Assembly (NCBI GenBank): GCA_013397795.1 | Contig: VZTJ01000295.1 | Span: 124,001 to 188,000, forward strand | Source of the DNA: Orthonyx spaldingii | Lineage: Eukaryota > Chordata > Aves > Passeriformes > Orthonychidae | Length of the DNA: 64,000 nucleotides | Reading direction: 5' to 3' | Part shown: positions 38,469-50,242 of the stretch, piece after piece | Layout: every line of letters starts with the position of its first letter | Numbering within the stretch: position 1 is the first letter of the stretch | Program-made: the position numbers and the translations under genes | Notes under the pieces: model-generated | Database searches by the model: none | What the model was told of the DNA's origin: nothing | Seen by the model: only the letters and a program-made list of their open reading frames with translations

Positions 38469-40358
38469 CAGATCTTCTCTCATGAGGAGTATAGAACTAA
38501 ACCCTTTAGAACTACACACACAGGCGGTTCTGTGTGAAAAATCAAAAATTTGTTAGCTATATCAGGAGTATATCCATTACTGGCAGACAGGACTCATACA
38601 GATGGAAGGGGTCAAGGCTGCTTTCGAAAGGTGACATGCATCATCTCAATCCAAGGTCTGGTGGTCTAACCACATTTACCAATTATCAAAACAGTCTTCT
38701 ACTACAGATATCTACAGAGGCCAAGACAGGCCTTGCCTGTATAAAAAACACCAGCTGTTAAAAAAATGGCTGTTAAACTTTAGAGACAGCACTATGTCAT
38801 TATTCATGTCCCAGGACACATAATCACAGGACAATGTCTTTCCAAAATTCAAAAACGACAAACAGAATACTCTTACCAGGATTTCCTTGTCTATTTTCAC
38901 TGCACAACTTCTTGGTTCCTTCTTACACTTAAAACTGGGCCATCTGTTTTTCCATATGTGTAAAGGTTTTGTAAGGACTTGGCCTATTGCAAGCCATTGA
39001 GACTTCAGCTTCTTTCTCCTTACATCTTTTCAGCAATTCCAACACAGACACCTTTCCACCTTCCATAATGAAGCTCCCTGAGTCCTAAAGGATTTCTGGG
39101 TCATCCTCTATTCAACTAAAATACTGCTCTACACAAAACTTTGAAGAAGAAAGGCATCTCACCCCACATACTACCATTTTTTCAGCCCTGGGATTTAATG
39201 CATCAGCAGGAAACAAATATTTAAACAGCTCCATTGTAAAATATAAATATTTAATTGTTTATAGCATAGGTTGCTTTTATTGAGGAAAACAGAGACAATG
39301 CTAGGCAAACTGCCATCAATGTTTCTAAAAACAAGAGTCCACCACAACTGTTTTCCTCTACCTGGTTAAGGCTGCGAAACTAGTCTGCTGCTGAGGAGTG
39401 GCATCTGCTGGCAGACAAGCACTCCACAAAAATCAGATTCACCAGTAAAACAAATAATGATTTTTTTTTTAAAAGGCAAATCAGAGTTCACATTATTCAC
39501 AAAGCAACTCTCACTTCCTTCTTGATTGATAGGATGATGATGCTTTTCTCAACAGTGTAACTCCTTTCAGTTACACTGACGGTACTGAATTGCCCATGAA
39601 CCAGAAAAACACAGCTAGCGCTACCAATGAGATTTCTCTTCACTTCTCAATCAGCAGCTGAACTGAATAACAAAGTACATATTTACTATTTAATTAAAAT
39701 CATGCACATCATGGATCTCTTAAATAAATTCTTACAATGACTCACTGTAATGGATGTTAAATTGCTCACCAGAGTACTTCACTGTGAATAATAAACTGAA
39801 CTGCCCAAAAAACAACTGAATGTCATGATTTGCTGAACACTTTAAAATTAATTCTAAGTGTAAAATCAAGTTTAAACTACTGCAAATAAAGTACACAGAC
39901 AGAACAATTAATTGAACATGAAGCAAAATATCCTTAATTTTAGAGCAGTCTGCTTTGCACCACAGCCAAAAGCTGACCTACACCTTCCACAAGGTTTTAT
40001 TCTTGGAACTGTGGCAACTGTAACTTTTTGGCTTAAACGATCATGGTGGATGACTGACACATGCTATATTCATTTTGAAAGGGACAGAAAAAAGAGAAAG
40101 AGATCCAGTTTAAATGTTTCACTGGTGTCCAAGAATAAAAGAGGGAATAAATAATATTTTATACTATATTTTCATTTTTAAAGAAAACTTCCTACTCTAA
40201 ACAGTACTATGCAATACCAACATATTTTGTAACAGTATCTAAAATGTGACATTACTAACAATAAAGTTTTTCATTTGGTGAAAAAAACATTTGTGTTTGA
40301 GCTATCACTATACACTTCCATAACCACAATTGCTTTAAAACTCAATAGATCCATTATG

Positions 40359-40386
40359 AAAAAAAAAAAAAAATTTTTTTTAAAAA
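40359..40386. repeat. A15-T8-A5 tract
   Basis: A run of 15 A directly followed by 8 T and then 5 A, giving a self-complementary A/T block. Confidence 0.9.
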
Positions 40387-40467
40387 GGGTTTTGTATCTA
40401 TGTACTGAGGCTCCATCTGCTCTGGGCATACTCTCCTAGGAAACTACCATGGCCGATCGGAATTTTA

Positions 40468-40583
40468 TAATCACAGAATATGCCAAGTTGGAAGGGATCC
40501 ACAAGGATCAGTCCAACTCTTGGCCCTGCACAGCACCATCCACAGGAGTCACAACCTGTGCCCAAGGGTATGGTCCAAACACT
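40468..40583 (-). mobile_element. CR1 LINE 3'-end fragment
   Basis: The plus strand begins ATCACAGAATATGCCAAGTTGGAAGGGATCCACAAGGATCA and continues GTCCAACTC..GGCCCTGCACAG, the reverse complement of a CR1 3' end. The tail lies at the left, so the element is on the minus strand, in sense with SDHAF3. Confidence 0.9.
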
Positions 40584-41258
40584 TTACCAATGCAAATCCA
40601 AATCAGAAAGCAAATTATGACAATATTATAACTAAACCAGGTGGAAATCATAGTAAAGTTTTCTAACTGAAAACCCTTCTCAAAATCTGCAGCAGTTAAG
40701 TTAGCAATTCTCAATATATATTTCAATAAATAATTTAACAATAATTGAATCTGTAGGAATTCTAGTTTATATTAGAAAATTCAGCCTCCCACTTTCTTCT
40801 ACCATGGGAAAAAGGCTTCTCTAGTTAAGTATTTGCTGCCATCATGTGTACACTTTTAAAACTGCAAACTTAAGAACAATGCTTTTCCTTTATCAGGTCA
40901 AAGCTCAGCCATGAGCGTACACATAACAGCATTATAGACTTCAGTCAGAAGGTGATGAAGTTTCAAGGATTGCTAATGTAATATGAATTCTTACCTCAAT
41001 ATAGACTGCCTATTATAATCCAAATTCTACTACAAAGACCACATGCTTTCACTATGCAATCATAAGCAGCCAAGAAACTGATTATAAGTTAATGGTATTT
41101 GGTAGCCCACAAAAAAATAAACCAGTTGCTCTGGCTTATTCTATGCAAATATCAATACTTCCGACACCACCCAATACCTTCAGCCATGATATCTCCAAAG
41201 AAGCAATGGTGATGGGGACTTAAACCCTTCCACCACATTTCTTCTGGTTCAGGAATTT

Positions 41259-41289
<31 letters not shown>

Positions 41290-41292
41290 AGA
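41259..41292. repeat. Poly(A) with GAAA repeats
   Basis: Seventeen A followed by GAAAG-type repeats; a low-complexity purine tract. Confidence 0.9.
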
Positions 41293-42822
41293 ATGTTGCA
41301 GTGACCTAATGTTCATTTCCTCTAAATTAAGGAATAGAATAGTTTGGCAATGAGAAAAAAACTACTATAAAGTTGCATAAAACTAGTTTATCAAGTTTAC
41401 ACCATTCAGTAATTCCCACAGAGAAAGGGAAGATGCACCTACATTGTGTCTGCTGTTAGCCAGTCTTGAAATATGGGTGCAAGGTCAATTTAGAAGGTAT
41501 TTTACAGATTTACCCAGTTACTGCAGGGAGGAAAAAAGTACATCATGCTCTCCTTCATCTTAGACTGCTCTGTCTCTCACTAATATCCCTGAAACAATAA
41601 AAACCAGCATATTAACAGGACTCAATCCCCCCACATATCAATAAGCCTAAAATCCAACACTCAGTAACTCTGCTTCTAGTCTGACTTCTAACTTGTTCAT
41701 TAGAAATACTTCATTACTATACATTACTTCTGGAAATGACCTTTAAAAGCAGTAAGTTCAAACATTTTATCAGATACTATGATAAAATATATTTTCTAAA
41801 TTATATGCTTCAAAAATACAGCTTGAAATTAGCAGCTTTAAGACACAGAAATAAAAAATGTTTCAGCAGAAATTTTCTGCTCAATGGATTCCCAGGAGTG
41901 AGCTGCACAAACAGCAGGATGCCATTAAGAAGATGTATGGTTGTAAGTACAGTCAGCTTCAGCCTCAAAACAGCCAAAGCTCTTGGCATTACAAAAGACA
42001 GCTAAAGCAACATGAATGGTGATAAAGATGCCACTAAATACAAGATTATGAGGTCAAAATCTGAGGTTCAGCTTCTTGCAAAAAAACAATATTCAATCAA
42101 ATTATTTTAATATCAGTGAACTGTATAAAAAAACCCTTTCATTCTTCAATGGGTACACATCAGTATGTCCTAAGTATAGCTCTATATATATAAAAGTCTA
42201 GGGCTTTAAAATCCTCCAATATGATAACTCTATTTGTGCAGCCTTACGTTATGCTGAAAGAAGAAGAAGGGAAAAAAAAAAAACAGTTTCCAAACAATTA
42301 TTCTGATGTGCTCCAGATACCACTTTAACTTGCAGAAAATATCCATTTTGTGTCTACACAGGACAGAAAGGCACATCTATACAGTACATGCAATTACAGC
42401 ACTCATAATATTATTGCAGTAATTACAAAATATGGTACTTGACAGCACTTGTAGAAAGTTGGCAGTGTTTACAGTGTTGATAGTGGAAATGCACTGACAA
42501 CGCGGTAAAACCTACCATGCTTACAAAACACTACATGCTGACAATATTCACACAAGTACCAAACAAATGCTAGAAGGAAGGTGTCAATAAAATACAAACA
42601 AGCAGAAATCCTTACAAATTTGCAACTGCAATTCATACTCAGTTTGTCTGTTTGACCCACTACATTGTCGTAAAATCCAACAAAGTTCAGACCTCAATAC
42701 CTTCACTTGAAAACCTAACCTGGTAAGGTTTTCTAAATTCTACTGCAAAATATTTTAAATACTAAAAATAGGGCTGTAACACTGGGGACAAAACAACCAG
42801 AATACCCATCTGCTTCTCTTTC

Positions 42823-42867
42823 CTTTTTGTTTGTTTTTGGTGGTTTTTTTGTTTGTTTGTTTTGTTT
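42823..42867. repeat. (TTTG)n tract
   Basis: Imperfect TTTG repeats with one GGTGG interruption. Confidence 0.9.
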
Positions 42868-45800
42868 ACATGTAAGAGAAAGCAAGAAATCTAACAACAC
42901 TCATACTTGCACACATACAACTTGAAGAAAACCTTCTAAGACACCCATTTGCTTTCGGCAACCTGTGTCAAGTTAAAGTTTTTGAAATGGCTATCAAGGA
43001 ATACTGGAAAAGAGGAATCAGCCTAATTCATAGTAAATAAGATAAACAAATTCAAAGAGTATTTGGATATGTGAATGCACAAAATCACAGATTCCTGATC
43101 ATTGCAGCTCAGACTTAAAAAAATCTGGAGGTGCTGAGAGTTATGTGCTCTTACATATATAATTTATAGATAATAAAGGCTTTTGATTCCCTAAGTTTCA
43201 CACACATACACAAGTACAATGGTATGTTAGCTAGCATGGCTATGCACATGCTGTCTCATATGGCTGGGACAGAATTTTATGCCACCACTAGATGGAAACC
43301 TGAATTACCTTTTAAACTGACATTTCTGTAAATGCTCCATTACTGGTACTGCTTCTACTGTGTCTGGCTGTTTTCTTATTTAGAAATCTATTCTCCCACT
43401 GGCTGTCACTAACCCACACTCATTAGGAAGGTGTCCATGGAGCAGACATTCACAAAACTTCTACAGTATCTTCAACCCTGAGAGCATTAACAGAAATATG
43501 CCCTGCCAGTGCTACTCAATGCAAGGAATCAACTGTTACACTCGCTAGAGATGCATCCCACTTCTACAGCAATTTAAACTTCTCAATCTAAGTTACAACC
43601 AATAAAATTGCTATACTCTGCCAAGAAATTTCAGTTCAGGGATTCAATTTGTGCCACATTTTAAATATCAAAGGCATGCTACAAAACCATCTGAAATTTA
43701 TAAACCTATTTGCACATCATGTATTCATACCTGCAATGTGACTGGCACATGCAAGTGACTGACATAACTGTTGGATGTGACCCCTATGACTCAGATATTA
43801 TTTCCCGCTGTGTCAAAGCAGTCGTAAATAAAAACTTCAACTAGCAGACAACCAGTTATCAAAACAGCCATCTGACTAGCTACATGCAATCATAGATATG
43901 ACAGCATATAGATAATTGGCATGGAAACATGACAGAAGCATTGAGAATACCAATGCCACAATTTATAACATTTTATATTTAGAAAATACATCAAAGGTCT
44001 AAAACCAGTATGTACACGGGAAAAAAAACAATGACCCAGCAAGAAATCACTGGCCTCAGCAGTGGGCAGATGAACCTGAAAGAGAATCATGCTGCTTTCC
44101 AGGTGAGAAGTAACAAATGCCCCTTCCTGCATCAGGTGTGCATCATGCACAAGTCAGTGGGCATCCATCAGGCTGCCCCAAGTTCCACCACTTCAGAAAG
44201 CTCGCAGCCTGCCTGGATTGTCAGTGGAAGAGAAGCAGACATCAGCTCCTGCTTCTAAACCCAAATCTGAAAGAGCACTGAAAGGACGGAAGCGATGGCG
44301 TAATATGAAAAAGATGTTACTTGCATGAAACTTTGCAACAGGGATGCACGTGGTCAACCTTTGCAATTGCACATGAATACTAACTTGGGACACTCACCAA
44401 ATCATGGGTGCACCCAGGCAAAATTTCATCAGAGGCAAACTTCAAATCTTACAACCAAGCAGGCCACCAGGAACACTAGGTCAGAGCATCAGCCTGACTT
44501 CCTGCAGCTATTCATACCCAAATCCCACATGCTCTTCAGTTTATCAGCCACAACTCCCTGGCTCTCAGAAAAGTGCAAAATTCCTTCCTGCCTTTTGAGA
44601 AACGTAAAAGAAAATAGAGGAAATTGACTCCATTTTAGTTCTTACAAATTAATAACTAGTGAACACCCTAAGTGGGGGAGAAAAACATAGGACTCAGTAG
44701 GAATTTACTCTTAATAAGAAGGTTTTCATCCAGATAGCCATAAAAATCACTAAAAGCAAATTCCAATGTATCCGGTAATGTTAGAATGAAATACTACTCT
44801 TAAGTCCTAATTCACAACTTTAATAGAAGTAATAAAATGGGAAAAAAAACCTACAGACATATTTTATTTCCAAAAAATGTATTTCTTTGTCAGGCAAAGA
44901 AAACATCTGTTATATAATGTACTTCACTGAAACTGAGAGCAGAATGCAGGAGGCCAGCAGCAGTTTTATACTTATCCAACCTATATTATTTGCTGAAAGA
45001 CAGCACAAAGGGCAACCCACACATCCCATTCCCATTTCAACCTGACTCCAGTACTGGCCACAATTTCCTCTTCCACCCTCTTTGACTATTTGCTCTTCAA
45101 ATTCTCCATTCAACATTTCAACATATTTTTGAGTGCCAGTAGCTTAAAAATAAATCAAGCGGAGGGAAGATCATACTCGTCCAGAAAATTAAGAAGCAAA
45201 AGTTCCGTAAGTGCATCCACTCATGACCAGAAAAAGACATATCAGAATAACTATATTCTCTGAAAGATGACAGCATCCCACAATCATCTCAGCAAAGTAA
45301 ATATTGCAAGCAACGCGGGCAACTGAAAATAAATTTGATGAATGACAATTTTTTATTGCATCAAATACACTGATTCAAAAAATTTAGTCATTCCTGAGAG
45401 GCTATGTTACCAGGTTCCCCAGACAGTTCACCTGAAAGCTTGTAAAAAGATTTTCAGGGTCAAGAGTGGCCAAAGAATTTTGAAGGCAATTTATTCAATC
45501 TATTAGATTGAGAAAACGTTGTGTAATTCTGCAGAATGATTCTGCTCATCTTAGAGACAGTCCAGGGCTTCCCATCTACAGGGTCAGGCTTTTTATAAAA
45601 GCCAAATACGAAACAGTCATTTTCCAAATTAATGCTTAAATGTGAAAAAAATTGTTACGAAATTATTTAGCTGAATATTATACCTATTGCAATCTGAAAT
45701 GAAGCAATCAATACTATCTTAATATTACCTATCTTATGTAAGCATTTTCATCAGCTACCATATGATTGAGGAAACTGTTGAACTAATTGACTTATCATAC

Positions 45801-46478
45801 CTGTCAACATTAATTCAATAGCATTCCAAGGTAATAATCAGTATCAATCTAATTATATCAGCAGTCTCCTGTAAACGAGTACCAATTATTTTAATTAAAA
45901 TATTAAATATTTAGAAAATAGATAGGAACATATATTAATAATTTATATGCTTAATTTGAATCTACCTGAACAAGCATAATTCCTGAACAAAGCTTAGGTT
46001 CTTTGTATCCCCCTTTAACATTTTCCAGCAGACTTCCAGACACAAACCAGTCATCCAATACCAATGACAGGAAAACCACAATATTTATATTCTTCTACTT
46101 TTACATAAATACATATGGACTTGCAGTCTATTATTGGTCGTTATTATAACTCTTCCAAGAATATTCAATGGATAGTTTCCCTATTTGATAAATGCAAATA
46201 GGTCGGCTGAAGTTTCCTACAAAACTACATTAGACATCTACATGGTTGGCTCTGACATTAAACCCCTCAATTCCTGTGCATTCTAAACAAGCAGATCCCT
46301 TCTCATCTCCTTTACAGAAAAACAACATGAACCATTCACATACTACAGCAGTATCATTTCAGAGCTTTTTACCTCTTTTCCTCTCCTTTATTTTTAAAGC
46401 TGATCTTAGAAACCTCCCTACAGGTTTTCCACCATGTTTCACAAGAGATAAAGGAAATTTGTTCAGTTTGTGAGACAC

Positions 46479-46781
46479 AATCACAGAATCATTAAGACTG
46501 GAAAAGACCTCTAAGGTCATCGAGTCCAACCTTTGATGGAACACAACTTGTCAACTAAAACACAGCTCTAAGTGCCACATCCAGTCATTGCCAGAACACT
46601 TCCAGGGATAGCGCCTCCACCACCTCCCTGGGAAGTCTGTTCTTAACAACCATTTTTGTGAAGAAATTCCTTCTGATGTTCAACCTGAGCCTCCCTGTGG
46701 CACAACCTGAAGCTATGATATCTCACCCTGTCATGAGCTGCCTGGGACAAGAGGCTGACTCCCACCTGGCTACAACCTCCA
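46479..46781 (-). mobile_element. CR1 LINE 3'-end fragment
   Basis: About 300 bp. The plus strand runs ATCACAGAATCATTAAGACT, then GGAAAAGACCTCTAAGGTCATCGAGTCCAACC, GTGCCACATCCAGTC, AGGGATAGCGCCTCCACCACCTCCCTGGGAAG, TTGTGAAGAAATTCCTTCTGATGTTCAACCTGAGCCTCCCTGTGGC, and TGGCTACAACCTCC. This is the classic reversed CR1 3' region, so the element is on the minus strand. Confidence 0.96.
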
Positions 46782-47589
46782 ATCAATATGCCCAGCTCCC
46801 CTTGAATCAGCATAATTTAATTAGCAAGGGGGGGCAGGGGGATCACTTGAGGCAACCATAATGTGATGGAAATGCCAGGCCTGTTTTCCAAACATTTAGG
46901 TAATACGAATCAAATTGGAGGACAAGAAAGCACACCACAGACTATGAACTAGTATATTCAAGCACATCCAGAAGGTGCCAAAAAGAGCCTGAAGAGTTTT
47001 AGCTACAGTCAAGTAGTTCCATGTTAAAACAAGACATCCTTGGAAATTTTCATTCAAAAAGTATTTGGGATGAGTTATTAAGATTACACTTTATATCGAA
47101 ATCCTCATTCAAAGTCAAGAAATACCACTGCAATCATCATATCCAATAACTGTACCCTTTGATAAATATACATCAAGATATATTATTTTTATATAAATTT
47201 AAGAATACTAATTTTCTGTAACATGAGACATCATGCCACTCTGTACCAGCTGCCCTGCCCTGTATGCAACACAAGGCATGAGTAAAGAACATTTCCAGAT
47301 GGAAGCCGAATATTGACAACACTAAAGTGCATACAACAAGGTATATGCTTAGCCTAAAGAACAAGCAAATAAGGAAGAAAAATGTTGGAAATGCAACACA
47401 CCAAAATACTGTTATCAGAGATGTAACTGTTCATTTTTCAAAAAAAAAAAGAAACTTAACAGGAAATTTAAACAACCAGTTTGTATTAACGTTGTAGTGA
47501 TTTGTTTAGGTGGATTTTTTTGTTTGGTTTGTTTGGTTTTTCGTTTAATAAAATTAGAGGCAGGAAATACAGTTACGGTTTGTATAACT
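46782..47589. other. SDHAF3 intron, nothing recognised
   Basis: AT-rich intronic sequence with a G-rich patch at 46827-46840 and a TTTG-like tract at 47514-47540. No gene or repeat family identified. Confidence 0.5.
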
Positions 47590-48122
47590 GCAGCCTTATC
47601 TCAGCTTCACTCATGGCCACCTGTGTGACTCTTAGGCAAGGCTGGGCACTTTGCAGCTACCCTGGTGTGTCCTGCAAGAACTGTCCTGGAGCTTCCAGCC
47701 TATTTCTGGTCACAGGAGTGTCCTGCTGCCCAGGAAGGGTGCAAAGAACAAAACACAAGAGAAACAAGTGGTGCACAACACAACTGCTCACCACCTGCTG
47801 ACTGATGCCCTGCCCAAGCCTGAGCAGTAATCAACCCCTCATGGCCAGCTTCCCCCAGTTTATATACTGACCATACTACAGGTTGTATGGTATGGAATAT
47901 CCATTTGGCCAGTTTGGATCAGCTGTCATGGCAATTCTCCCTCCCAGCTTCCTGTGCATCTCCTCACTGGCAGAGCATGGGCATCTGAAAAATACTTGAT
48001 TTAGAGTAAGTACACTTAGGAACAGCTAAAACAGTACATTATTGTCATACCAAATTCAAAACATAGCACCAAACAAGCTACTACGAAGAAAATTAACTGT
48101 ATCTTAGCCAAAACCAGGACAG
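47590..48122 (+). mobile_element. Endogenous retrovirus LTR (ERVK-like), antisense in SDHAF3 intron
   Basis: Landmarks recalled from a common avian ERVK-type LTR occur in order: ACAAGAGAAACAAGTGGTGCACAACACAA near 47754-47782, CTCACCACCTGCTGACTGATGCCC, CCAGTTTATATACTGACCAT (TATA-like, near 47858), GTATGGAATATCCATTTGGCCAGTTTGG..TCAGCTGTC near 47890-47927, ACAGCTAAAACA, and the terminal block CTACGAAGAAAATTAACTGTATCTTAGCCAAAACCAGGACA. The left boundary is uncertain; the surest part is 47700-48122. There is no adjacent viral coding, so it is a solo or truncated LTR with its own TATA facing opposite to SDHAF3. Confidence 0.7.
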
Positions 48123-49617
48123 AGGACTGACTCCAACATGAATTATTGTGTAATTACAGCCCAGAGCCACCTAATCCCAGTTTGTCCACAGTACACCTTC
48201 CTTAATTTCCCAGTTCAAGCCATCATGGTGCTGGGAACCACAGCATAACATAAGATGCAAAGCAAGTGTCACAGGCCAAACGTGTGAAAGTCTGATTTAA
48301 ATTCCACACCTGAAATAAGATTATTATTTGGGTGAGAAAAAGATCCCAGAACGTAATAAAATTAAAGATAAGAAGAGACATGTTAACTATGTGCTAATAT
48401 CTCCCAGCATCTTGTTAGAAGACAGACATATTTGCAAAGTTCTTTATACTCACACACTCAAAACAGTTATTAAATTAGTTTCCTTTTCTTGAACATATCA
48501 TGGCTAATAGCACTAAATGTCAGGTTTCAAAATTCAACTTCTGTTACTTGTAGTCTAATTTTTGTCACAATTTTCCCTATAATCTACTTTTAAAACATTT
48601 CAAAACTGATTAATATTTTCACAATTTGTTTACTTCTCTTTAAAAATGGCTAAAGATGTTTCAATGTAAACATTTCAATGTAAACATTTACTGCCTTTTC
48701 TAAAACTATTTTAAGGAAGATTTTAGCACTGAAAATAGTAACCTGTAACTTGTCTTTTTAGTTCATGTTAAAATTGAAAGCAGTGATGCGGAAACATTTC
48801 AGCAATATCAAGTAAACGGCAATTGAGAATTACAATAGCATCAGGCATTTGAGATGTAGACACAAATTTCTCTGATTTGAGGATCTCTCAGTTGGCAAGA
48901 GGCAATTAAAATACACTTATTCCTTTCCTCTGCAGAGAATACCCAGATAGTCTTCTCCCTGATTATTCCTAATGCCCCAGCCCCAGTTACTTTAACCCAC
49001 AGATTTCAGTAACTGCAGGTAGAAGAGATGGGTCAGTTCTGCCCCAGTACCCTTCTACTGGTAAACTGGGAGGTAATGGATGCTACCTATGCTAACCACC
49101 TTCTACTGTAAAGCAGAACAGAATTTCCTTCCACAGAAAGGAAAATAGTTTTGAGATTCAAAAATACTACCAAACCAGTAGTTCAAGAAGCATGAAAATT
49201 AATGGGAAGCTTGTCTATATATCTGTCTCTTGCAGCTGTGTTCATGCTTTAATTGAAGCTTCTCCTCTGTGAAGTGTCTATACATTTACTTGCCATGTGA
49301 ACTTTTTGGGGACCTATTAATATGCTAGTATCTACTGGGGTCCAGGCATGTGGGGAAAGCACCTTATGAGTCTTCCTCCTCTGCTGCTTGTGAAACTTGT
49401 TACAACCTAATCACTTGGGAGTGATCTGCTTTTCTGTCCTTGGTGAAATCAGGCACTAAGTTCACAGGAAGGGGTGTTAAGCAGAGAAGCAATGTTCACA
49501 TAAGACTTGTTTCCTTAAGGAAACACTGAAAAAACGTCACTCAAAAATGAAATGCAGAAGTTCATAGGGAAGCTATTTACACCTATGTACTTAGCTAATT
49601 ATAATTAAACAATCAGT
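48123..49617. other. SDHAF3 intron, nothing recognised
   Basis: Intronic AT-rich DNA; a 14-bp tandem duplication (TTTCAATGTAAACA twice) lies at 48659-48686. No genes. Confidence 0.55.
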
Positions 49618-49726
49618 TATGTATGTAGTTATAAATATGTATATAGACTTATATAATGCATTATTATAGATCATACAGCTGTGTGTATATTTTTATTTAT
49701 ATATTTATATATAGCTAATTATATAA
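49618..49726. repeat. AT-rich low-complexity tract
   Basis: TATGTA/TATATA-type sequence with almost no G or C, 320 bp from the SDHAF3 donor site. The 12-mer TAGCTAATTATA occurs on both sides, at 49592-49603 and 49712-49723. Confidence 0.8.
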
Positions 49727-49891
49727 CTGATCTCATTCTGTTACATATACCTGTATGTGCATAACTACGATGACACATATTTGAGGCAAGACAATGAGAA
49801 CCACAAAAGATAACCTGCCCAGAGACACGGAGTTACAAGGCATTCTGTAGCTCTGTAAGGAGCTCGCCCTCCAGGGAAGCGTGCCCGAGAA

Positions 49892-49945
49892 GACAGAATC
49901 AGCTGGGCTGGAAAAGACCTCTGAGATCACCGAGTCCAACCTCTG
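49892..49945 (-). mobile_element. CR1 LINE 3'-end remnant next to SDHAF3 exon 1
   Basis: The plus strand reads GACAGAATCAGCTGGGCTGG, then AAAAGACCTCTGAGATCACCGAGTCCAACCTCTGAA, a short reversed CR1 terminus. It lies about 100 bp inside the intron from the GC donor and forms the left edge of the CpG island. Its CpG in CACCGAG is preserved. Confidence 0.88.
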
Positions 49946-50045
49946 AACAGCTGCGACCGCCCGGCGCCCCTGACCTTGCCGGGGCCTGCCCCGCGCCCCG
50001 CCGCTCCCGGCCGCATCCTTGCCCCGCGGGGCGCCGGGCACTTGC

Positions 50046-50207
50046 CTCCCATTCCCGCAGGAAGCGCTGTGCCTCGGCCGGCCCGGCCGCCCTGTGCCTC
50101 CGGAACTCCTCCTTGACGTAGCGGTCGCCCAGGTCGCGCAGGGCGGGCGGCAGCGCCCGGTGCAGCTGCAGGATGCGGCGGTACAGCCGCCGCGCTCCGC
50201 CCGCCAT
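50046..50207 (-). CDS. SDHAF3: SDHAF3 coding exon 1 (residues 1-54)
   Basis: Encodes the N-terminal 54 residues of succinate dehydrogenase assembly factor 3 (yeast Sdh7/ACN9), a mitochondrial matrix LYR-family protein that helps mature the iron-sulfur subunit SDHB of complex II. Visible features are a basic N-terminus, the LYR signature at residues 8-10, and the family segment LGDRYVKEEFRRH at residues 26-38, followed by EAQRFLREWE at the exon end. I chose the ATG at 50205-50207 because its context is a near-perfect Kozak (GCCGCCATGG); an in-frame GTG five codons upstream is not a plausible vertebrate start. The exon ends in phase 0 after GAG (EWE) and is followed by GCAAGT. Only that junction keeps the frame into exon 2. 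The exon is very GC-rich and lies in a CpG island, unlike the AT-rich second exon. Assignment rests on recalled similarity to vertebrate SDHAF3. Confidence 0.97.
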
Positions 50208-50228
50208 GGCGGCGGCCTGCACGCCGCG

Positions 50229-50242
50229 GCGGGGCGGGGCGG
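50229..50242 (-). promoter_or_regulatory. Tandem GC boxes (Sp1-type) upstream of SDHAF3
   Basis: Two overlapping GGGGCGG motifs lie about 25-35 bp upstream of the ATG, inside the CpG island, followed by further CCGGGCC runs. Such sites commonly bind Sp1/KLF factors and set initiation at TATA-less promoters. Because they lie so close to the ATG, they may fall in the 5' leader rather than upstream of the transcription start. Confidence 0.5.

Larger units (their letters stand above)
35593..40467. other. SDHAF3 intron, central part, nothing recognised
   Basis: AT-rich intronic DNA with a TA/CA dinucleotide tract at 38402-38468 and an A/T palindromic tract at 40359-40386. Open frames on the plus strand at 36.7-37.5 kb (up to 121 codons) overlap frames on the other strand and show no known domain. 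Confidence 0.5.
40584..46478. other. SDHAF3 intron, nothing recognised apart from tracts
   Basis: AT-rich intronic sequence. The stretch at 45.70-45.97 kb is rich in ATTA/TAAT cores and could be regulatory, but this is composition only. Plus-strand frames at 44.0-44.6 kb (up to 100 codons) show nothing recognisable. Confidence 0.5.
21582..50045 (-). other. SDHAF3: SDHAF3 intron 1, 28.5 kb, GC-AG type
   Basis: Single intron between the two coding exons. The donor reads GAG|GCAAGT at 50040-50048 on the minus strand, which matches the known strong consensus for GC donors; the acceptor reads TCATTAG at 21582-21588. A nearby GT (in GCAAGT) would shift the frame of exon 2, so it cannot produce this protein. 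The intron holds CR1 fragments, an ERV LTR, and several A/T and dinucleotide tracts, listed separately. No nested gene could be recognised. Confidence 0.9.

Noticed and set aside
49733..50041. 102-codon minus-strand frame next to exon 1
   Set aside because: It runs through intron and a CR1 remnant past the GC donor, in a frame different from SDHAF3.
50208..50222. Upstream GTG start extending SDHAF3 by five residues
   Set aside because: Not ATG; the ATG at 50207 has a strong Kozak context and matches the expected family length.
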